From: Candidatus Saccharimonadota bacterium
Lineage (GTDB): Bacteria; Patescibacteriota; Saccharimonadia; Saccharimonadales; Saccharimonadaceae
Reading direction: 5' to 3'
Assembly (NCBI GenBank): GCA_017404955.1
Contig: JAFRBH010000006.1
Location: 1-33,114 of the forward strand
DNA: 33,114 nucleotides
Shown here: piece after piece, positions 21,032 through 30,300 of the stretch
Layout of the letters: each line of letters opens with the position of its first letter
How positions within the stretch are numbered: the first letter of the stretch is position 1
Made by a program: the position numbers and the translations under genes
Notes under the pieces: generated by a model
Seen by the model: the letters and a program-made list of their open reading frames with translations, nothing else
The model's database searches: none
What the model was told of the DNA's origin: nothing

Positions 21032-21709
21032 TTAAATCTCGCCGTTTCTAATTTTCTTTCTAGCAATTAGCATTAATTTTTCGATATCATCATATTCAAT
21101 CGCATCTAGCGCATCTGGGAAGCTAAACCATCTGATGCCATTCATCCATTTTTCCTTCTGTGGCTTCTCGGTTTTGTCAAGCGCACGCACTAAATAAATC
21201 TGAGTAGTCATCAGAACTAATCTATCTTGGCGGCGATATTTGAAGTGAATTTTGCCAAGCCAAGTCAAAACTTTGACATGGTGAAGGCCAGATTCCTCAC
21301 CAATTTCGCGAATGGCGGTCTGTTTGGCGGTCTCTCCTGGCTCAATGTGACCTTTTGGAATAGTCCAACGGTTCTTGGAATCTTGAATTAATAAGATTTC
21401 AATGTCTTTCTGGTCCTTGGTCATGCGATAGACAATACCACCAGAGGTCGGTTCACGCACAATCTCTTGGATAGCCGGCTTCTTATGGAAAATATGTGGA
21501 AATTTAGGCTCTTTATATTCCTTAGTAGGCAAAGCTTCCGGAATTTTCAGAGTTCCGGTAGCAGTGCGATATGTGTAATCAGGTTTTTTAGCAGGGGTAG
21601 AATTAACTTTCTCCGGTTTCTTTTTCTGGCTTTTCTGATTTTGCTGTGTCAGCGCTTCCCTTGCTACTTTCTGCCTGCGACTCTGTTTCTTCTTTTCTTG
21701 ATTCTTCAT
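21032..21709 (-). CDS. Nudix hydrolase with a basic N-terminal extension
   Basis: Nudix enzymes hydrolyse nucleoside diphosphates linked to another group; the substrate here is unknown. The Nudix box is complete: G120, E126, R134-E135, E138-E139, G141 within [20 protein letters not shown]. Of the 225 residues, the first 80 or so are a Lys/Gln/Pro-rich, probably disordered extension. The start at 21709 has AGAAGGT upstream and lies inside nusB, so the first 107 bases are read in two frames. A later start would lose only the disordered part, so the exact start is less certain than the domain. Confidence 0.9.
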   Translation of the reverse strand: MKNQEKKKQSRRQKVAREALTQQNQKSQKKKPEKVNSTPAKKPDYTYRTATGTLKIPEALPTKEYKEPKFPHIFHKKPAIQEIVREPTSGGIVYRMTKDQKDIEILLIQDSKNRWTIPKGHIEPGETAKQTAIREIGEESGLHHVKVLTWLGKIHFKYRRQDRLVLMTTQIYLVRALDKTEKPQKEKWMNGIRWFSFPDALDAIEYDDIEKLMLIARKKIRNGEI

Positions 21710-22160
21710 TTTTACCTTCTGTAGCAGCTTCTGGATCTATCTGACGAAAGGCTGTGCCAAGTACGCCATTGATAAATCTAGAAGAATTATCGGAACCGAA
21801 AGCTTTTGCTAGCTCTACGGCTTCGTTGATAGCAACTTTTGGTGGCACGCTGTCTTTACAAAATTCTAGCTCGTACAGCCCAATACGAAGGACATTTCTG
21901 TCAATCGCGGCGATAGAACTGATTGGCCACTCTGGAGCAAGGGGTTTCAACTCCTCATCAAGAGATTTGAAACGCTCTGCCACGCCATGAGTGAGGTTGT
22001 AGACAAATTCGGTGTCACCGAGAGCCTTTTCATAAGGCTCGATATTTTTTGCGATAATGGTATCAATATCGGCCGTGGTATCGCCCGCCTTTTCACGGAA
22101 CTCGTATTCATACAAGCTCTGTAAAGATATAATTCTGCCTAAGTGCCGATTACTTGCCAT
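21603..22160 (-). CDS. nusB: Transcription antitermination factor NusB with an extra tail
   Basis: NusB joins S10 (NusE) and the boxA RNA to prevent early termination in rRNA operons. The core (about residues 1-145) has the family pattern, including [13 protein letters not shown], the central helices around [18 protein letters not shown], and [20 protein letters not shown] then [11 protein letters not shown] near its end. The protein has 185 residues, against the usual 130-150. The extra 40 or so are Glu/Ser/Lys-rich and overlap the Nudix gene start. Its ATG shares one base with the L32 stop (TAATG). Confidence 0.94.
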   Translation of the reverse strand: MASNRHLGRIISLQSLYEYEFREKAGDTTADIDTIIAKNIEPYEKALGDTEFVYNLTHGVAERFKSLDEELKPLAPEWPISSIAAIDRNVLRIGLYELEFCKDSVPPKVAINEAVELAKAFGSDNSSRFINGVLGTAFRQIDPEAATEGKNEESRKEETESQAESSKGSADTAKSEKPEKETGES

Positions 22161-22396
22161 TATTTTTTACTCTTTTTTACGGTTTTAGTGGTTTTTGTAG
22201 CTTTTTTAGCTACTGCCTTTTTTGCAGGCTTTGCTGCTTTCTTAACAGTTTTGACCTTTAAATTTGGGGTCTTTTTCTTGGTTTCGAAAGCTTTAACAGG
22301 TGATTTCTTGTTAACGCTACGAGCAAGTTTCAGGCGTAAGTGACTGCGGCGAAGGCCGGTTTTGCGCGCACTGCTCTGTTTTTTAGGTTCAGGCAT
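22160..22396 (-). CDS. rpmF: 50S ribosomal protein L32, zinc-free, with a Lys/Ala tail
   Basis: The first half matches L32 ([20 protein letters not shown]; the usual core is P.RK.S.SR...RRSH). It has no cysteine, so the zinc ribbon of the common form is absent. After residue 45 or so it continues as a Lys/Ala/Thr/Val repeat ([18 protein letters not shown]) like histone H1 tails. Total length is 78 residues. GGAG precedes the ATG. The position before nusB and the r-protein-like promoter support L32 over a free histone-like protein, which is the main alternative. Confidence 0.82.
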   Translation of the reverse strand: MPEPKKQSSARKTGLRRSHLRLKLARSVNKKSPVKAFETKKKTPNLKVKTVKKAAKPAKKAVAKKATKTTKTVKKSKK

Positions 22397-22430
22397 AATA
22401 TGCTCCGTTTAATGATATAAATTTGGGTAT

Positions 22431-22459
22431 ATTTTAGCACAGTTTTGCTATGGTTTCAA
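22431..22459 (-). promoter_or_regulatory. Promoter of the L32-nusB-Nudix-rnc operon
   Basis: TTGAAA (22454-22459), exactly 17 bases, then TAAAAT (22431-22436) with TGTGC before it. Confidence 0.85.
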
Positions 22460-22470
22460 GCGTTTTAAAG

Positions 22471-22495
22471 AAAAAGGCTGGAGAAATTCCAGCCT
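22471..22495 (-). terminator. Terminator of the 22975/22495 gene pair
   Basis: The 8-bp stem AGGCTGGA / TCCAGCCT with a 5-base loop is followed on the minus strand by TTTTTCTTT. It begins at the stop codon. Confidence 0.9.
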
Positions 22496-22959
22496 CAAAA
22501 ATTGTTTTTAACTTCACGCTTTCTCTTTTTGGCGTAAGCCAATTTCTTCTTCGCAGACTCTATGCCGCGTCTAGCGCTGAGAACTCTCTGCTCAGCATCA
22601 TTTCTGATAAGCGCCACCAGCATAGTGCCCATTAGCCCGATTACGATACATACAATCGACAGGATCGTCTTTAAGTTAAACTGGTAATGCCAGCTTACTT
22701 TAAAGAAAAAAATCGAAAAAAGCGTAAAAATGATGAAGAATCCCATCCCTACTAGATATAAAGGGTCGTCGTTCATCTCTTGGGCTCTTTTTAAAAGAGC
22801 CTTTTGTTGTTCCAGCTCTTTCTGATAAAGTTCCACTTCGCCAGTCACAATCTTCACGCGTTTTTCATGAATTTCATCCAGCCTCTTCCGGCTAGGGCTC
22901 TCAGTCTTCTTTGTAACGCTAAGCGAGCCTGGCTGATCACGAAAGCTTACTTTTCCCAC
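22495..22959 (-). CDS. Hypothetical membrane protein, coiled coil with two helices
   Basis: This 154-residue protein has a charged N-terminal part with a likely coiled coil (residues 25-65: RLDEIHEKRVKIVTGEVELY...), two hydrophobic segments at about 68-87 and 96-115, then a second charged helix rich in Lys and Arg. Both ends are probably cytoplasmic. The start is GTG at 22957-22959, with GGAGG 8 bases upstream; the leader segment GGGTGTATCTGTGG nearly matches that of the 19577 gene. It uses a TGA stop. It follows the 22975 gene by 15 bases and so is probably its operon partner. I do not recognise the family. Confidence 0.75.
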   Translation of the reverse strand: MGKVSFRDQPGSLSVTKKTESPSRKRLDEIHEKRVKIVTGEVELYQKELEQQKALLKRAQEMNDDPLYLVGMGFFIIFTLFSIFFFKVSWHYQFNLKTILSIVCIVIGLMGTMLVALIRNDAEQRVLSARRGIESAKKKLAYAKKRKREVKNNF

Positions 22960-22974
22960 AGATACACCCTCCTT

Positions 22975-23520
22975 CTAAACCAGTTTACTGATGGGCGCTT
23001 CAAACATACCCTCGTCGTGCAGGTGGCGCTTGTCCGTTAATCGTATTATCCCCTCTGAGTAACCATAATCATAAATAATCATCGTCAACCTCTTGGTGAT
23101 AATCGCACCACAAAGATAAAATTGCACCATCGCAGCCAATGCTATTATCGGTATAATAACTAGTAGCGGCATAATCTTCAAAAGTGCCGCTAATACGACT
23201 ATAGCCCCAGCAATATATGGTAAGACACTCAAAAGATAGATTCGAATCATGGCGGTAATCGTACCGAGTTGCCGACACTCGTCGACCCCTGTTTTAGTCG
23301 AATTAATCACGGCTTCAGCATCAATCCGGTATTTCTCAAGGTCTTCAGATGGCACACCTTCAAAATCCGCAGCGAGCTGATTCATGGCATCAGCATAGCC
23401 CTGCCAACGAGTTCCTTCAAACGCCTCCAATGTACTATTCCTAAAGTTTTCGGAGACTTCAGCGTAATACATCCGATAGCAGGCATGCAAAACTGCTCTT
23501 ATATCTAATATTCTAAACAT
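22975..23520 (-). CDS. Hypothetical membrane protein with two helices
   Basis: This 181-residue protein has a soluble N-terminal part of about 95 residues (Ala/Glu-rich, probably helical), a long hydrophobic region at about 103-152 that can form two membrane helices (LLSVLPYIAGAIVVLAALLK and LLVIIPIIALAAMVQFYLCG), and a soluble tail of about 30 residues. The ATG at 23520 has GGGAGGTGAAG upstream; the frame extends 9 codons further but without a ribosome binding site. It is the first gene of a two-gene unit with 22495-22959. The pair of small two-helix proteins suggests a membrane complex, but this is inference. Confidence 0.75.
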   Translation of the reverse strand: MFRILDIRAVLHACYRMYYAEVSENFRNSTLEAFEGTRWQGYADAMNQLAADFEGVPSEDLEKYRIDAEAVINSTKTGVDECRQLGTITAMIRIYLLSVLPYIAGAIVVLAALLKIMPLLVIIPIIALAAMVQFYLCGAIITKRLTMIIYDYGYSEGIIRLTDKRHLHDEGMFEAPISKLV

Positions 23521-23561
23521 AATCTTCACCTCCCTGTAAAAGTGCACCCCACATTGTGGAT

Positions 23562-23590
23562 ATTATAGCATATTTTCTGGACTTAGTAAA
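23562..23590 (-). promoter_or_regulatory. Promoter of the 22975/22495 gene pair
   Basis: TTTACT (23585-23590), 17 bases, then TATAAT (23562-23567) with TGC before it. It is back to back with the plus-strand promoter at 23600. Confidence 0.8.
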
Positions 23591-23599
23591 TGTTGCCCA

Positions 23600-23628
23600 T
23601 TGACTTTTTAGCATAAGTGTGGTATAAT
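23600..23628 (+). promoter_or_regulatory. Promoter of the 23701-24186 gene
   Basis: TTGACT (23600-23605), exactly 17 bases, then TATAAT (23623-23628) with TGG before it, close to the ideal form. The -35 boxes of the two divergent promoters are only 9 bases apart. Confidence 0.9.
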
Positions 23629-23680
23629 GTGGTTATATGGCGGCTTTGCCATTTTCTGTTGTGGGCCTCTGGCCTGGTTC

Positions 23681-23698
23681 TTTCACAAAGGGGTGAAA
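23681..23698 (+). promoter_or_regulatory. Hairpin holding the ribosome binding site of the 23701 gene
   Basis: TTTCAC (23681-23686) and GTGAAA (23693-23698) form a 6-bp stem, and AAAGGG of the ribosome binding site lies in the 6-base loop. The ATG is 2 bases after it. Upstream in the leader are two more small hairpins, ATGGC/GCCAT and GGCC/GGCC. Confidence 0.5.
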
Positions 23699-23700
23699 AT

Positions 23701-24186
23701 ATGAAGATTGAGGCAGCAAAAAGTAACAAAGGGAGCAATTTTGTATTTTCAAGCTCGTCAGGAAGATCCTGCCGAGCCACTTTAGACCTGTTTTCCGACG
23801 CAATTTCTTCAACTTATCTCACGTACAACGGGGACAAGTGGGACAATAAGTCGGAGAAGAGTGAGGATGTAATGCTGAAGTTGGATAGCGGAGAATACGC
23901 AATATGTCCGCGATTCAACATCGCAAGGAAATCGCCAACCGGAGAGGAAAAAAGCACCCTGATCTTTAGGGTAAAGCATCCGGGGGGTGGAAAGGTGCGA
24001 CTCTATCTCCAGCTAAAAGAAGGTAAGTCTATCTCTGTCAATTTCTCGGAGAAGCTTACACCCGAGGAGGTGATGGACTGCGATAAGCAGTTCGTGGTCC
24101 ACGCAGTGGACATCCTCTGCTACAATGGAATGTATTTCATCTCTCAGATGAATGAAATTCCGGCAGAGGAATCGGAGTGCTTCTAA
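23701..24186 (+). CDS. Hypothetical soluble protein, the only complete plus-strand gene
   Basis: This 161-residue protein has no signal peptide or membrane segment and looks beta-rich with an acidic C-terminus (EIPAEESECF). It contains four cysteines (residues 23 in GRSCRATLDL, 69 in AICPRFNIA, and later CDKQ and ILCYNG). The ATG at 23701 is chosen because AAAGGGGTG lies just upstream and the promoter overlaps any longer version. It has its own near-ideal promoter and terminator. Codon use looks richer in CGA, GGA and CCG than in the ribosomal genes. I do not recognise the family; it may be lineage-specific or acquired. Confidence 0.8.
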   Translation: MKIEAAKSNKGSNFVFSSSSGRSCRATLDLFSDAISSTYLTYNGDKWDNKSEKSEDVMLKLDSGEYAICPRFNIARKSPTGEEKSTLIFRVKHPGGGKVRLYLQLKEGKSISVNFSEKLTPEEVMDCDKQFVVHAVDILCYNGMYFISQMNEIPAEESECF

Positions 24187-24192
24187 GGCCCC

Positions 24193-24219
24193 AAGCCACC
24201 CAAATATGGGTGGCTTTTT
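24193..24219 (+). terminator. Terminator of the 23701-24186 gene
   Basis: The 9-bp stem AAGCCACCC / GGGTGGCTT with a 6-base loop is followed by TTTC on the plus strand. leuS converges from the other side; on that strand the hairpin has no T-run. Confidence 0.85.
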
Positions 24220-24234
24220 CTCGCCTTGATTAGA

Positions 24235-26667
24235 CTAAGCCGCAACGATATTGATTAACTTAGCTTTTTTGACAAAAATAACTTTTTTCACGCCATTTTT
24301 GGTGAAATTCTGGACATTCTTTTCTTCCAGAGCGAGTTTCTCAATTTTCTTTTGATCTTCTAGATCATTTACGTCAACGCTGAGTTTGGCGCGAAGTTTG
24401 CCATTAACCTGAACAATCACCTCTACAGTGTCAGATTTTAAGTATTTTTCATCCCAAGTTGGCCAGACGTCATCTGCTTTCAATTTTTCTAGCATTTCCG
24501 AGGCAAGATGTGGGCCAAACGGCTTCAAGAGCTTAGCAAGCGCAATCAAATCTTCTTTTGTAGTACCAAGTTTATAGAGTTCATTAACATATTCCATCAG
24601 GGCAGCTACAGCAGTATTGAAGCTATTTCTATGTAAATCTTCGGTGACTTTCTTGATAGTCTTATGACGGATAGAAATTGTCTCGTCTTTCTTGCTTAAT
24701 TCTTTGTCAAAACAGAGAGTCCAACAACGATTGAGGAAGCGGTAGACGCCGCCCACAGACTTAGGGTCCCAAGCCGCATCAAGATCGTAAGGGCCAATAA
24801 ACATTTCATAGGTACGCAAGGTGTCGGCACCATACCCCTGATCAATGATATCAAGTGGGTCAATAACGTTACCTTTGGACTTGCTCATTTTCTTGCCATC
24901 TGGAGCGTTGATGTAGCCATTGTAAAGTAAGGTTTTTACCGGCTCGCGGAAAGGAAGTAGCCCCTGATCGGCGAAGAATTTGCACCAGAAACGAATATAC
25001 AAAAGATGCGCAACAGCATGGTCAGCGCCAACATAAACATCGGTTGGCGCCCAGTAAGAGATGGCTTTTTTGTCCCAAGCGGCCTTTTTATCGCTTGGCG
25101 AAACGTAACGCCAGAGATACCAAGATGAACAAGCATAGCCATCAAGTGTATCTGTTTCGCGTGTTAACTTCTTCTTAACCTTCTCCCCAGTCTTAGGATC
25201 TTTTACTTCCATTTCTAGGCTCAACCAGTCTTTGGCTTTAGCTAGTGCGGAACGGCCAGTATTATCTGGTTTGTAATCCTTTACTTCTGGAATAGTCACT
25301 GGAAGTTGGTCTTCTGGAATTGGGTATTCGTTACCGTCCTCATCGTAGGCAATTGGAATCGGACAACCCCAATAACGCTGTCTGGAAATCAGCCAGTCAC
25401 GCATTTTGTAGGTAACCTTTTTCTTGCCAATTTTTTGTCTTTCTAACCACGCCACCACCATTTCGCGAGCATCAGAGGTGCTAGTGCCATTAAAATGCCC
25501 AGAGTTGATTAATTCTCCTTCACCAGAGTAGCATTTTTCATCATCTTTCACACCTTCTGGCTTTTCAATAACTTGTTTTACAGGGAGATCAAACTTCTCG
25601 GCAAACTCAAAATCGCGCTCATCGTGAGCTGGCACAGCCATAATAGCACCTTCGCCGTAGCCCATTAGAACATAATCAGATATCCAAATTGGAATTTTTT
25701 CGCCAGTACCGGGGTTAATCGCGTAACTTCCAGTGAATACACCAGTTTTCTCCTTGTTCTCTTGGCGCTCAATTTCGGACTTCTTGAGAGTTTCCTCGCG
25801 ATATTGATCAACTTTCTCCTTTGTTTTATCGGTAACAAGTTTAGAAATTACAGGGTGCTCTGGTGCTAAAACTAGGAAGGTAGCGCCAAAAATGGTGTCC
25901 GGGCGGGTAGTAAAGACTTTAATCTTGTTCTTGTTCCCCTCGACTTCAAACTCGATTTCCGCACCTTCGGAACGGCCAATCCAGTTTTTCTGCATAGTTT
26001 TAATCTTGTCTGGCCAATCTAGAGCATCAATATCGTTTAGAAGTTCATCGGCATAATCAGTGATCTTGAAGAACCATTGTTTCATCTTTTTCTTTTCGAC
26101 TTCAGAACCACAACGCCAACAATGACCATTTTCAACCTGCTCATTAGCTAGTACGGTTTGGTCAACTGGGCACCACCACTGATAGCTTTCCCTACGGTAA
26201 GCTAAGCCTTTCTTATAGAGCTGCAAGAAACACCACTGGGTCCAGCGATAATATTCTGGGTCAGAAGTATTAATCTCTCTAGACCAATCAATAGCGTAGC
26301 CTAGGCGTTTTAATTGTTTCTTAAAGTTATTGATATTGGTTTCAGTTGCTTCTTGAGGAGAAATACCAGTTTTGATAGCGTAATTCTCAGCTGGAAGGCC
26401 AAAAGTGTCGTAACCAAAAGGACGGAGGACATTCATCTCTTGTTGGCGATAAAAACGAGCAAGGACATCAACAATCGTAAAATTACGAACATGCCCAACG
26501 TGAAGACCGGCGCCAGATGGGTAAGGAAACATCTCCGCGATGTATTTTTTCGGGGTTTTAAGGTCTTTTGGCAAGTCCTTCCCAGGTTCGGCAGCAGCAA
26601 AAGCTTGCTCCTTCTCCCAGATTTTTTGCCATTTTTTCTCAATTTCCTGTGGATTATATCTGCTCAT
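24235..26667 (-). CDS. leuS: Leucyl-tRNA synthetase
   Basis: LeuRS joins leucine to tRNA(Leu). It has 810 residues, typical of the bacterial form. The ATP-binding HIGH motif appears as HVGH (residues 56-59, in PYPSGAGLHVGH), and KMSKSKGN lies near residue 592. The zinc-1 insert keeps its Cys (WWCPVDQTVLANEQV and HCWRCG). The editing domain CP1 is present with TTRPDTIFGATF and AVPAHDERDFEFA, so it should clear mischarged tRNA. The C-terminal domain ends VIFVKKAKLINIVAA as in the family. AAGAGGACC lies upstream of the ATG. It has its own promoter. Confidence 0.98.
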   Translation of the reverse strand: MSRYNPQEIEKKWQKIWEKEQAFAAAEPGKDLPKDLKTPKKYIAEMFPYPSGAGLHVGHVRNFTIVDVLARFYRQQEMNVLRPFGYDTFGLPAENYAIKTGISPQEATETNINNFKKQLKRLGYAIDWSREINTSDPEYYRWTQWCFLQLYKKGLAYRRESYQWWCPVDQTVLANEQVENGHCWRCGSEVEKKKMKQWFFKITDYADELLNDIDALDWPDKIKTMQKNWIGRSEGAEIEFEVEGNKNKIKVFTTRPDTIFGATFLVLAPEHPVISKLVTDKTKEKVDQYREETLKKSEIERQENKEKTGVFTGSYAINPGTGEKIPIWISDYVLMGYGEGAIMAVPAHDERDFEFAEKFDLPVKQVIEKPEGVKDDEKCYSGEGELINSGHFNGTSTSDAREMVVAWLERQKIGKKKVTYKMRDWLISRQRYWGCPIPIAYDEDGNEYPIPEDQLPVTIPEVKDYKPDNTGRSALAKAKDWLSLEMEVKDPKTGEKVKKKLTRETDTLDGYACSSWYLWRYVSPSDKKAAWDKKAISYWAPTDVYVGADHAVAHLLYIRFWCKFFADQGLLPFREPVKTLLYNGYINAPDGKKMSKSKGNVIDPLDIIDQGYGADTLRTYEMFIGPYDLDAAWDPKSVGGVYRFLNRCWTLCFDKELSKKDETISIRHKTIKKVTEDLHRNSFNTAVAALMEYVNELYKLGTTKEDLIALAKLLKPFGPHLASEMLEKLKADDVWPTWDEKYLKSDTVEVIVQVNGKLRAKLSVDVNDLEDQKKIEKLALEEKNVQNFTKNGVKKVIFVKKAKLINIVAA

Positions 26668-26690
26668 TTTGGTCCTCTTTTGATTTTTAT

Positions 26691-26719
26691 ATTTTACAAC
26701 AGATAGAGAAAAATGGCAA
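26691..26719 (-). promoter_or_regulatory. Promoter of leuS
   Basis: TTGCCA (26714-26719), exactly 17 bases, then TAAAAT (26691-26696), about 25 bases before the ATG. Confidence 0.75.
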
Positions 26720-26722
26720 ATC

Positions 26723-27232
26723 TTAGAACGCGGTTTTTAAGGCGTAGAGAGCAATTCCAGCAGCTACAGAGACATTGAAGCTCTCTTTTTTGCCAACCAT
26801 TGGAATTTCTACGAACAAATCGACATCGTCATAAAGCTCGCGATCAATACCTTGAATTTCCTCCCCCAGAATCAAGACGGCCTTGTCTCTTAATCTAGAA
26901 AGTAAAATTGGCGAGCCTAGGGTGTATTTTCTATCATCATCAATACGATTTTCTAGGCCAATAATCTGCCAGCCGTCCTCTTTGTAACGTTTCAAAAGCT
27001 TTCTCAGGTCATCCGTCCAGCGAATCGGGACTAGCTTTTCGGCACCAAGTGCCGTCTTGGCAATTTGGTTTTCAATCTTATCTGCAAGGTGCGGCAAGAG
27101 ATTAGGGTTTAAATTACTCGGTGTGTAGCCCGAGCAAATCACTTCCCTAATGCCAAGCCCCTCTGCAGTGCGAAGAATCGCGCCGACGTTATAAGTTGAT
27201 CTGATATTATGAAGGCAAAGTATAATCTCCAT
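26723..27232 (-). CDS. SpoU-family (TrmH/RlmB-like) RNA 2'-O-methyltransferase
   Basis: SPOUT enzymes of this family use S-adenosylmethionine to methylate the 2'-OH of tRNA or rRNA. The 169-residue protein has all three motifs: NIRSTYNVGAILRTAE (residues 9-24), LILGEEIQGI (120-129) and IPMVGKKESFNVSVAAGIAL (143-162), which form the knot and cofactor site. There is no N-terminal substrate-binding domain, so it is a minimal form. The exact target is not decidable; TrmL, TrmH or RlmB-like activities are all possible. AAGGAGGATAT precedes the ATG. A promoter-like extended -10 lies between dnaE and this gene. Confidence 0.9.
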   Translation of the reverse strand: MEIILCLHNIRSTYNVGAILRTAEGLGIREVICSGYTPSNLNPNLLPHLADKIENQIAKTALGAEKLVPIRWTDDLRKLLKRYKEDGWQIIGLENRIDDDRKYTLGSPILLSRLRDKAVLILGEEIQGIDRELYDDVDLFVEIPMVGKKESFNVSVAAGIALYALKTAF

Positions 27233-27249
27233 ATATCCTCCTTAGCGTT

Positions 27250-27258
27250 ATTATAGCA
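27250..27258 (-). promoter_or_regulatory. Promoter of the SpoU methyltransferase
   Basis: TGCTATAAT (with TGTG before it) lies on the minus strand 18 bases before the ATG. There is no good -35. Confidence 0.65.
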
Positions 27259-27264
27259 CAAAAG

Positions 27265-27303
27265 AAAACTCCAAGCGAGCATGAGCGTTTCTACAAGAGT
27301 TTT
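27265..27303 (-). terminator. Possible terminator of dnaE
   Basis: AAAACTC / GAGTTTT (7 bp) with a 25-base loop spans the dnaE stop and is followed on the minus strand by CTTTTG. The long loop makes it doubtful. Confidence 0.35.
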
Positions 27304-30300
27304 AGGCAAGTTTTACGCACTCAGAACCCAAAAGTTCAGAGAGAGGTTTTACCAAATCATCGCTAGCATCAACTTTAAATGGCATTTTGAGAGGTTTTTT
27401 ACCAGATTTATCTTCTAGGACTAAGACTATCTCCTGAAGCCCAGGGTGTTTATCGCAAAGATGGCGAATTTCAGTCAAAACTTCAGTATTGTCGGGGTCT
27501 TTAACTAAACAATACAAGCGCTCATGAATGTTTACAGGGCTAACTGGCTCAGCTGGAGCTTTCTCCTCGGTTTTTGCTGAGGCTTTTCTAACATATTCTG
27601 CAGATGTGCGGGCTGGCCTTTTACTGCCTGTAGTGCCCTTTGGCTCAGCTATTTTCGTGCCTGTGCTTTCATAACTATCCAGAACATCGTCAGAGATAAG
27701 TTCGACACTTTCCGCTAAAACCTTAGGGTCGGGCACGATGTTGCCATTTCTGTCGCGGCAATTTACCTTGCCAGTCACCTTAATCACGTTATCTTGGACC
27801 AATTTGCCGCCAAATTGCTCAAAAATACTTGGAAAGACCACGATTTCCTGTTCGTCAGTCTTGTTTTCTATCTTAACAAAAGCCATCTTACTATTAGATT
27901 TAGTCAAAATTGTGCGAACGTCGGTAATAATACCGCCAATGGTAACAATTTTGTTGTCATTTTCTTCACAGACCATAGAATATGGGTGAGTTTGTTCCTC
28001 AAAATAGGTGTCATATTTATCAAGTGGGTGGGCAGAAAGATAGAGACCCAGCAAATCTCGCTCCCAGAGGAGTTGCTCTTTTTCGGAGGCCTCGGTTGGA
28101 GCCTTTTTAATTTCTGGCTCTGGAATGGCGCCGGCAGAACCGAAAGCGCCAAAGAGATCAGTCTGGCCAGAAGCCACATCTTTTTGACATTTTGCCCCAT
28201 AGCCCTGAATAGCTTCCAAATTAAACAACAAATCAGAACGACTACCAAAGCGATCGAAAGCGCCAGTTTTGATGGCGGCCTCCCAAGAGCGCTTATTAAA
28301 TTTAGTAGAATTTACCCTCTTCGCGAAATCGGCGACTGACTTAAACGGACCGTTTTTGTCGCGCTCTGGAATGACTTCTTCTTCTACAAGAGCTTTACCC
28401 ATACTCTTGATACCAGAGAGGCCAAAGCGAATGGTCTTCTTATCTTTAACGATTGCGAAATCACCATAGGACTCATTGATGTCTGGGCCTAAGACTTTGA
28501 GGCCCATTTTCTTACATTCGGCCATCTCAATTGCTAGACGATCGGTCCAACGCATATCGGAGGTCATCAGCGCCGCCATAAAGGCATCTGGGTAGTGGGC
28601 CTTAAGGTAAGCTGTCCAGTAAGCAATCAGAGCGTAGCATGCGGCGTGAGACTTGTTGAAACAGTAGTTTGCGAAGTCTAAAAGCTGATCCCAGAATTTC
28701 TCGGCAATCTCGCGAGTGGCACCACCGACTTTGATAGCGCCCTCGATGAATTCTGGTTTTACTTTCTCCATCAAATCAACTTTTTTCTTACCTACGGCTT
28801 TGCGCAAAGTATCAGCCTGACCACCGGTAAAACCACACCAATCTCTGGAAATCTGCATGAACTGCTCCTGGTAAATCAAAATACCATAGGTATTCTTCAA
28901 AGCTGGCTCAAGACCAGGGTGAAGATAAGTGATGCTTTCTTTGCCATGTTTCCTACGAATGAACGAATCAATAAATTGCATTGGCCCAGGACGATAAAGC
29001 GCCACCATAGCGATAATATCTTCAAATGATGAAGCCTTAAGATCTTTTAAGTAACGTTTCATGCCGGCAGATTCAAGCTGGAAGACGCCAGTAGTTTCGG
29101 CACGTTGCAAGAGTGCATAGGTCTCTGGGTCATCTAGCGGCAAGGAGTACATGTCAAGATCTACACCATAGACCTTACGAATCATTCTTAGAGCATTATT
29201 GATTACGGAAAGGTTGGAAAGGCCAAGAAAGTCCATCTTGAGAAGACCTAGTTCCTCGACTTGAGTCATTGGGAATTGTGCTGCCAAAACATCTTCACCA
29301 TCAGCACCTTTTTTCTTGGCAACCTCAAGCGGTAGGAACTTTACTAAATCATCTGGAGCGATAATCACACCACAGGCATGAACGCCATGTGAACGAATGG
29401 TACCTTCAAGTTTGGAGGCAAAATCAATCACCTCTTTGGCGGTAGGGTTATGCTCGTATTCATTCTTAAGATCTGGGACGTCCTTAATCGCGTCTTTTAG
29501 ATGTACGTGGTGACCCATCACTGGGTCTGGGACCAGTTTAGCAATACGGTCAGATTCGGCATAGGGCACTTCCAAAACGCGTGCCACATCACGAACGGCG
29601 TTTTTGGCCATCATTTTACCAAAAGTTACAATATTGGCCACACGACCACGACCGTATTTTTCGGTACAGTATTTAATAACCTCATCGCGGCGCGTATCTT
29701 GAATATCGGTATCAATATCAGGCATAGAAATACGATCTGGATTCAAGAAACGTTCAAAGAGTAGGCCGTATTTTAGAGGGTCTAACTCGGTAATTCTTAA
29801 GGCATAAGCCAAAATCGAACCAGCAGCTGAGCCACGCCCTGGACCGTAGACGATGCGCTGTTTTTTACCCCAGTTAATGAAATCCTGAACGATCAAGAAA
29901 TAGCCATTATAGCCCATTTTATCGACTACCGAAAGCTCATAATCGATGCGCTCCAAAACATCTTTTCGATCGGCTTTTTCGAGAATTTTACGACACTCTG
30001 CGATAGATAATTTTTCAGCTTCCTCCTCTGTTTTCCCGCCATATCTAAATACTAGACCACGAAATACTAATTTGTCAAGGTAAGACTTTTCGTTGTCACC
30101 CTTAGGAATACCTGGAAATTTTGGAATTAGAATACGCCCAAGCTGCAAATCAACATTACATTTTTCGGCAATTTTCTTAGTATTCCTGATAGCATCTGGG
30201 AAATCTTTGCCCCAACGTGCAATAATATCTTTTGGCGGAATAACATGGAGCTCAAAATCTTTCAAAGTCATGCGATCTTTGTCAGAAAGATTGGCAGCAG

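Noticed and set aside
23617-23700. A 28-codon longer N-terminus for the plus-strand gene at 23701
   Set aside because: It would begin before the promoter -10 box and has no ribosome binding site; the ATG at 23701 has both a leader and a binding site.
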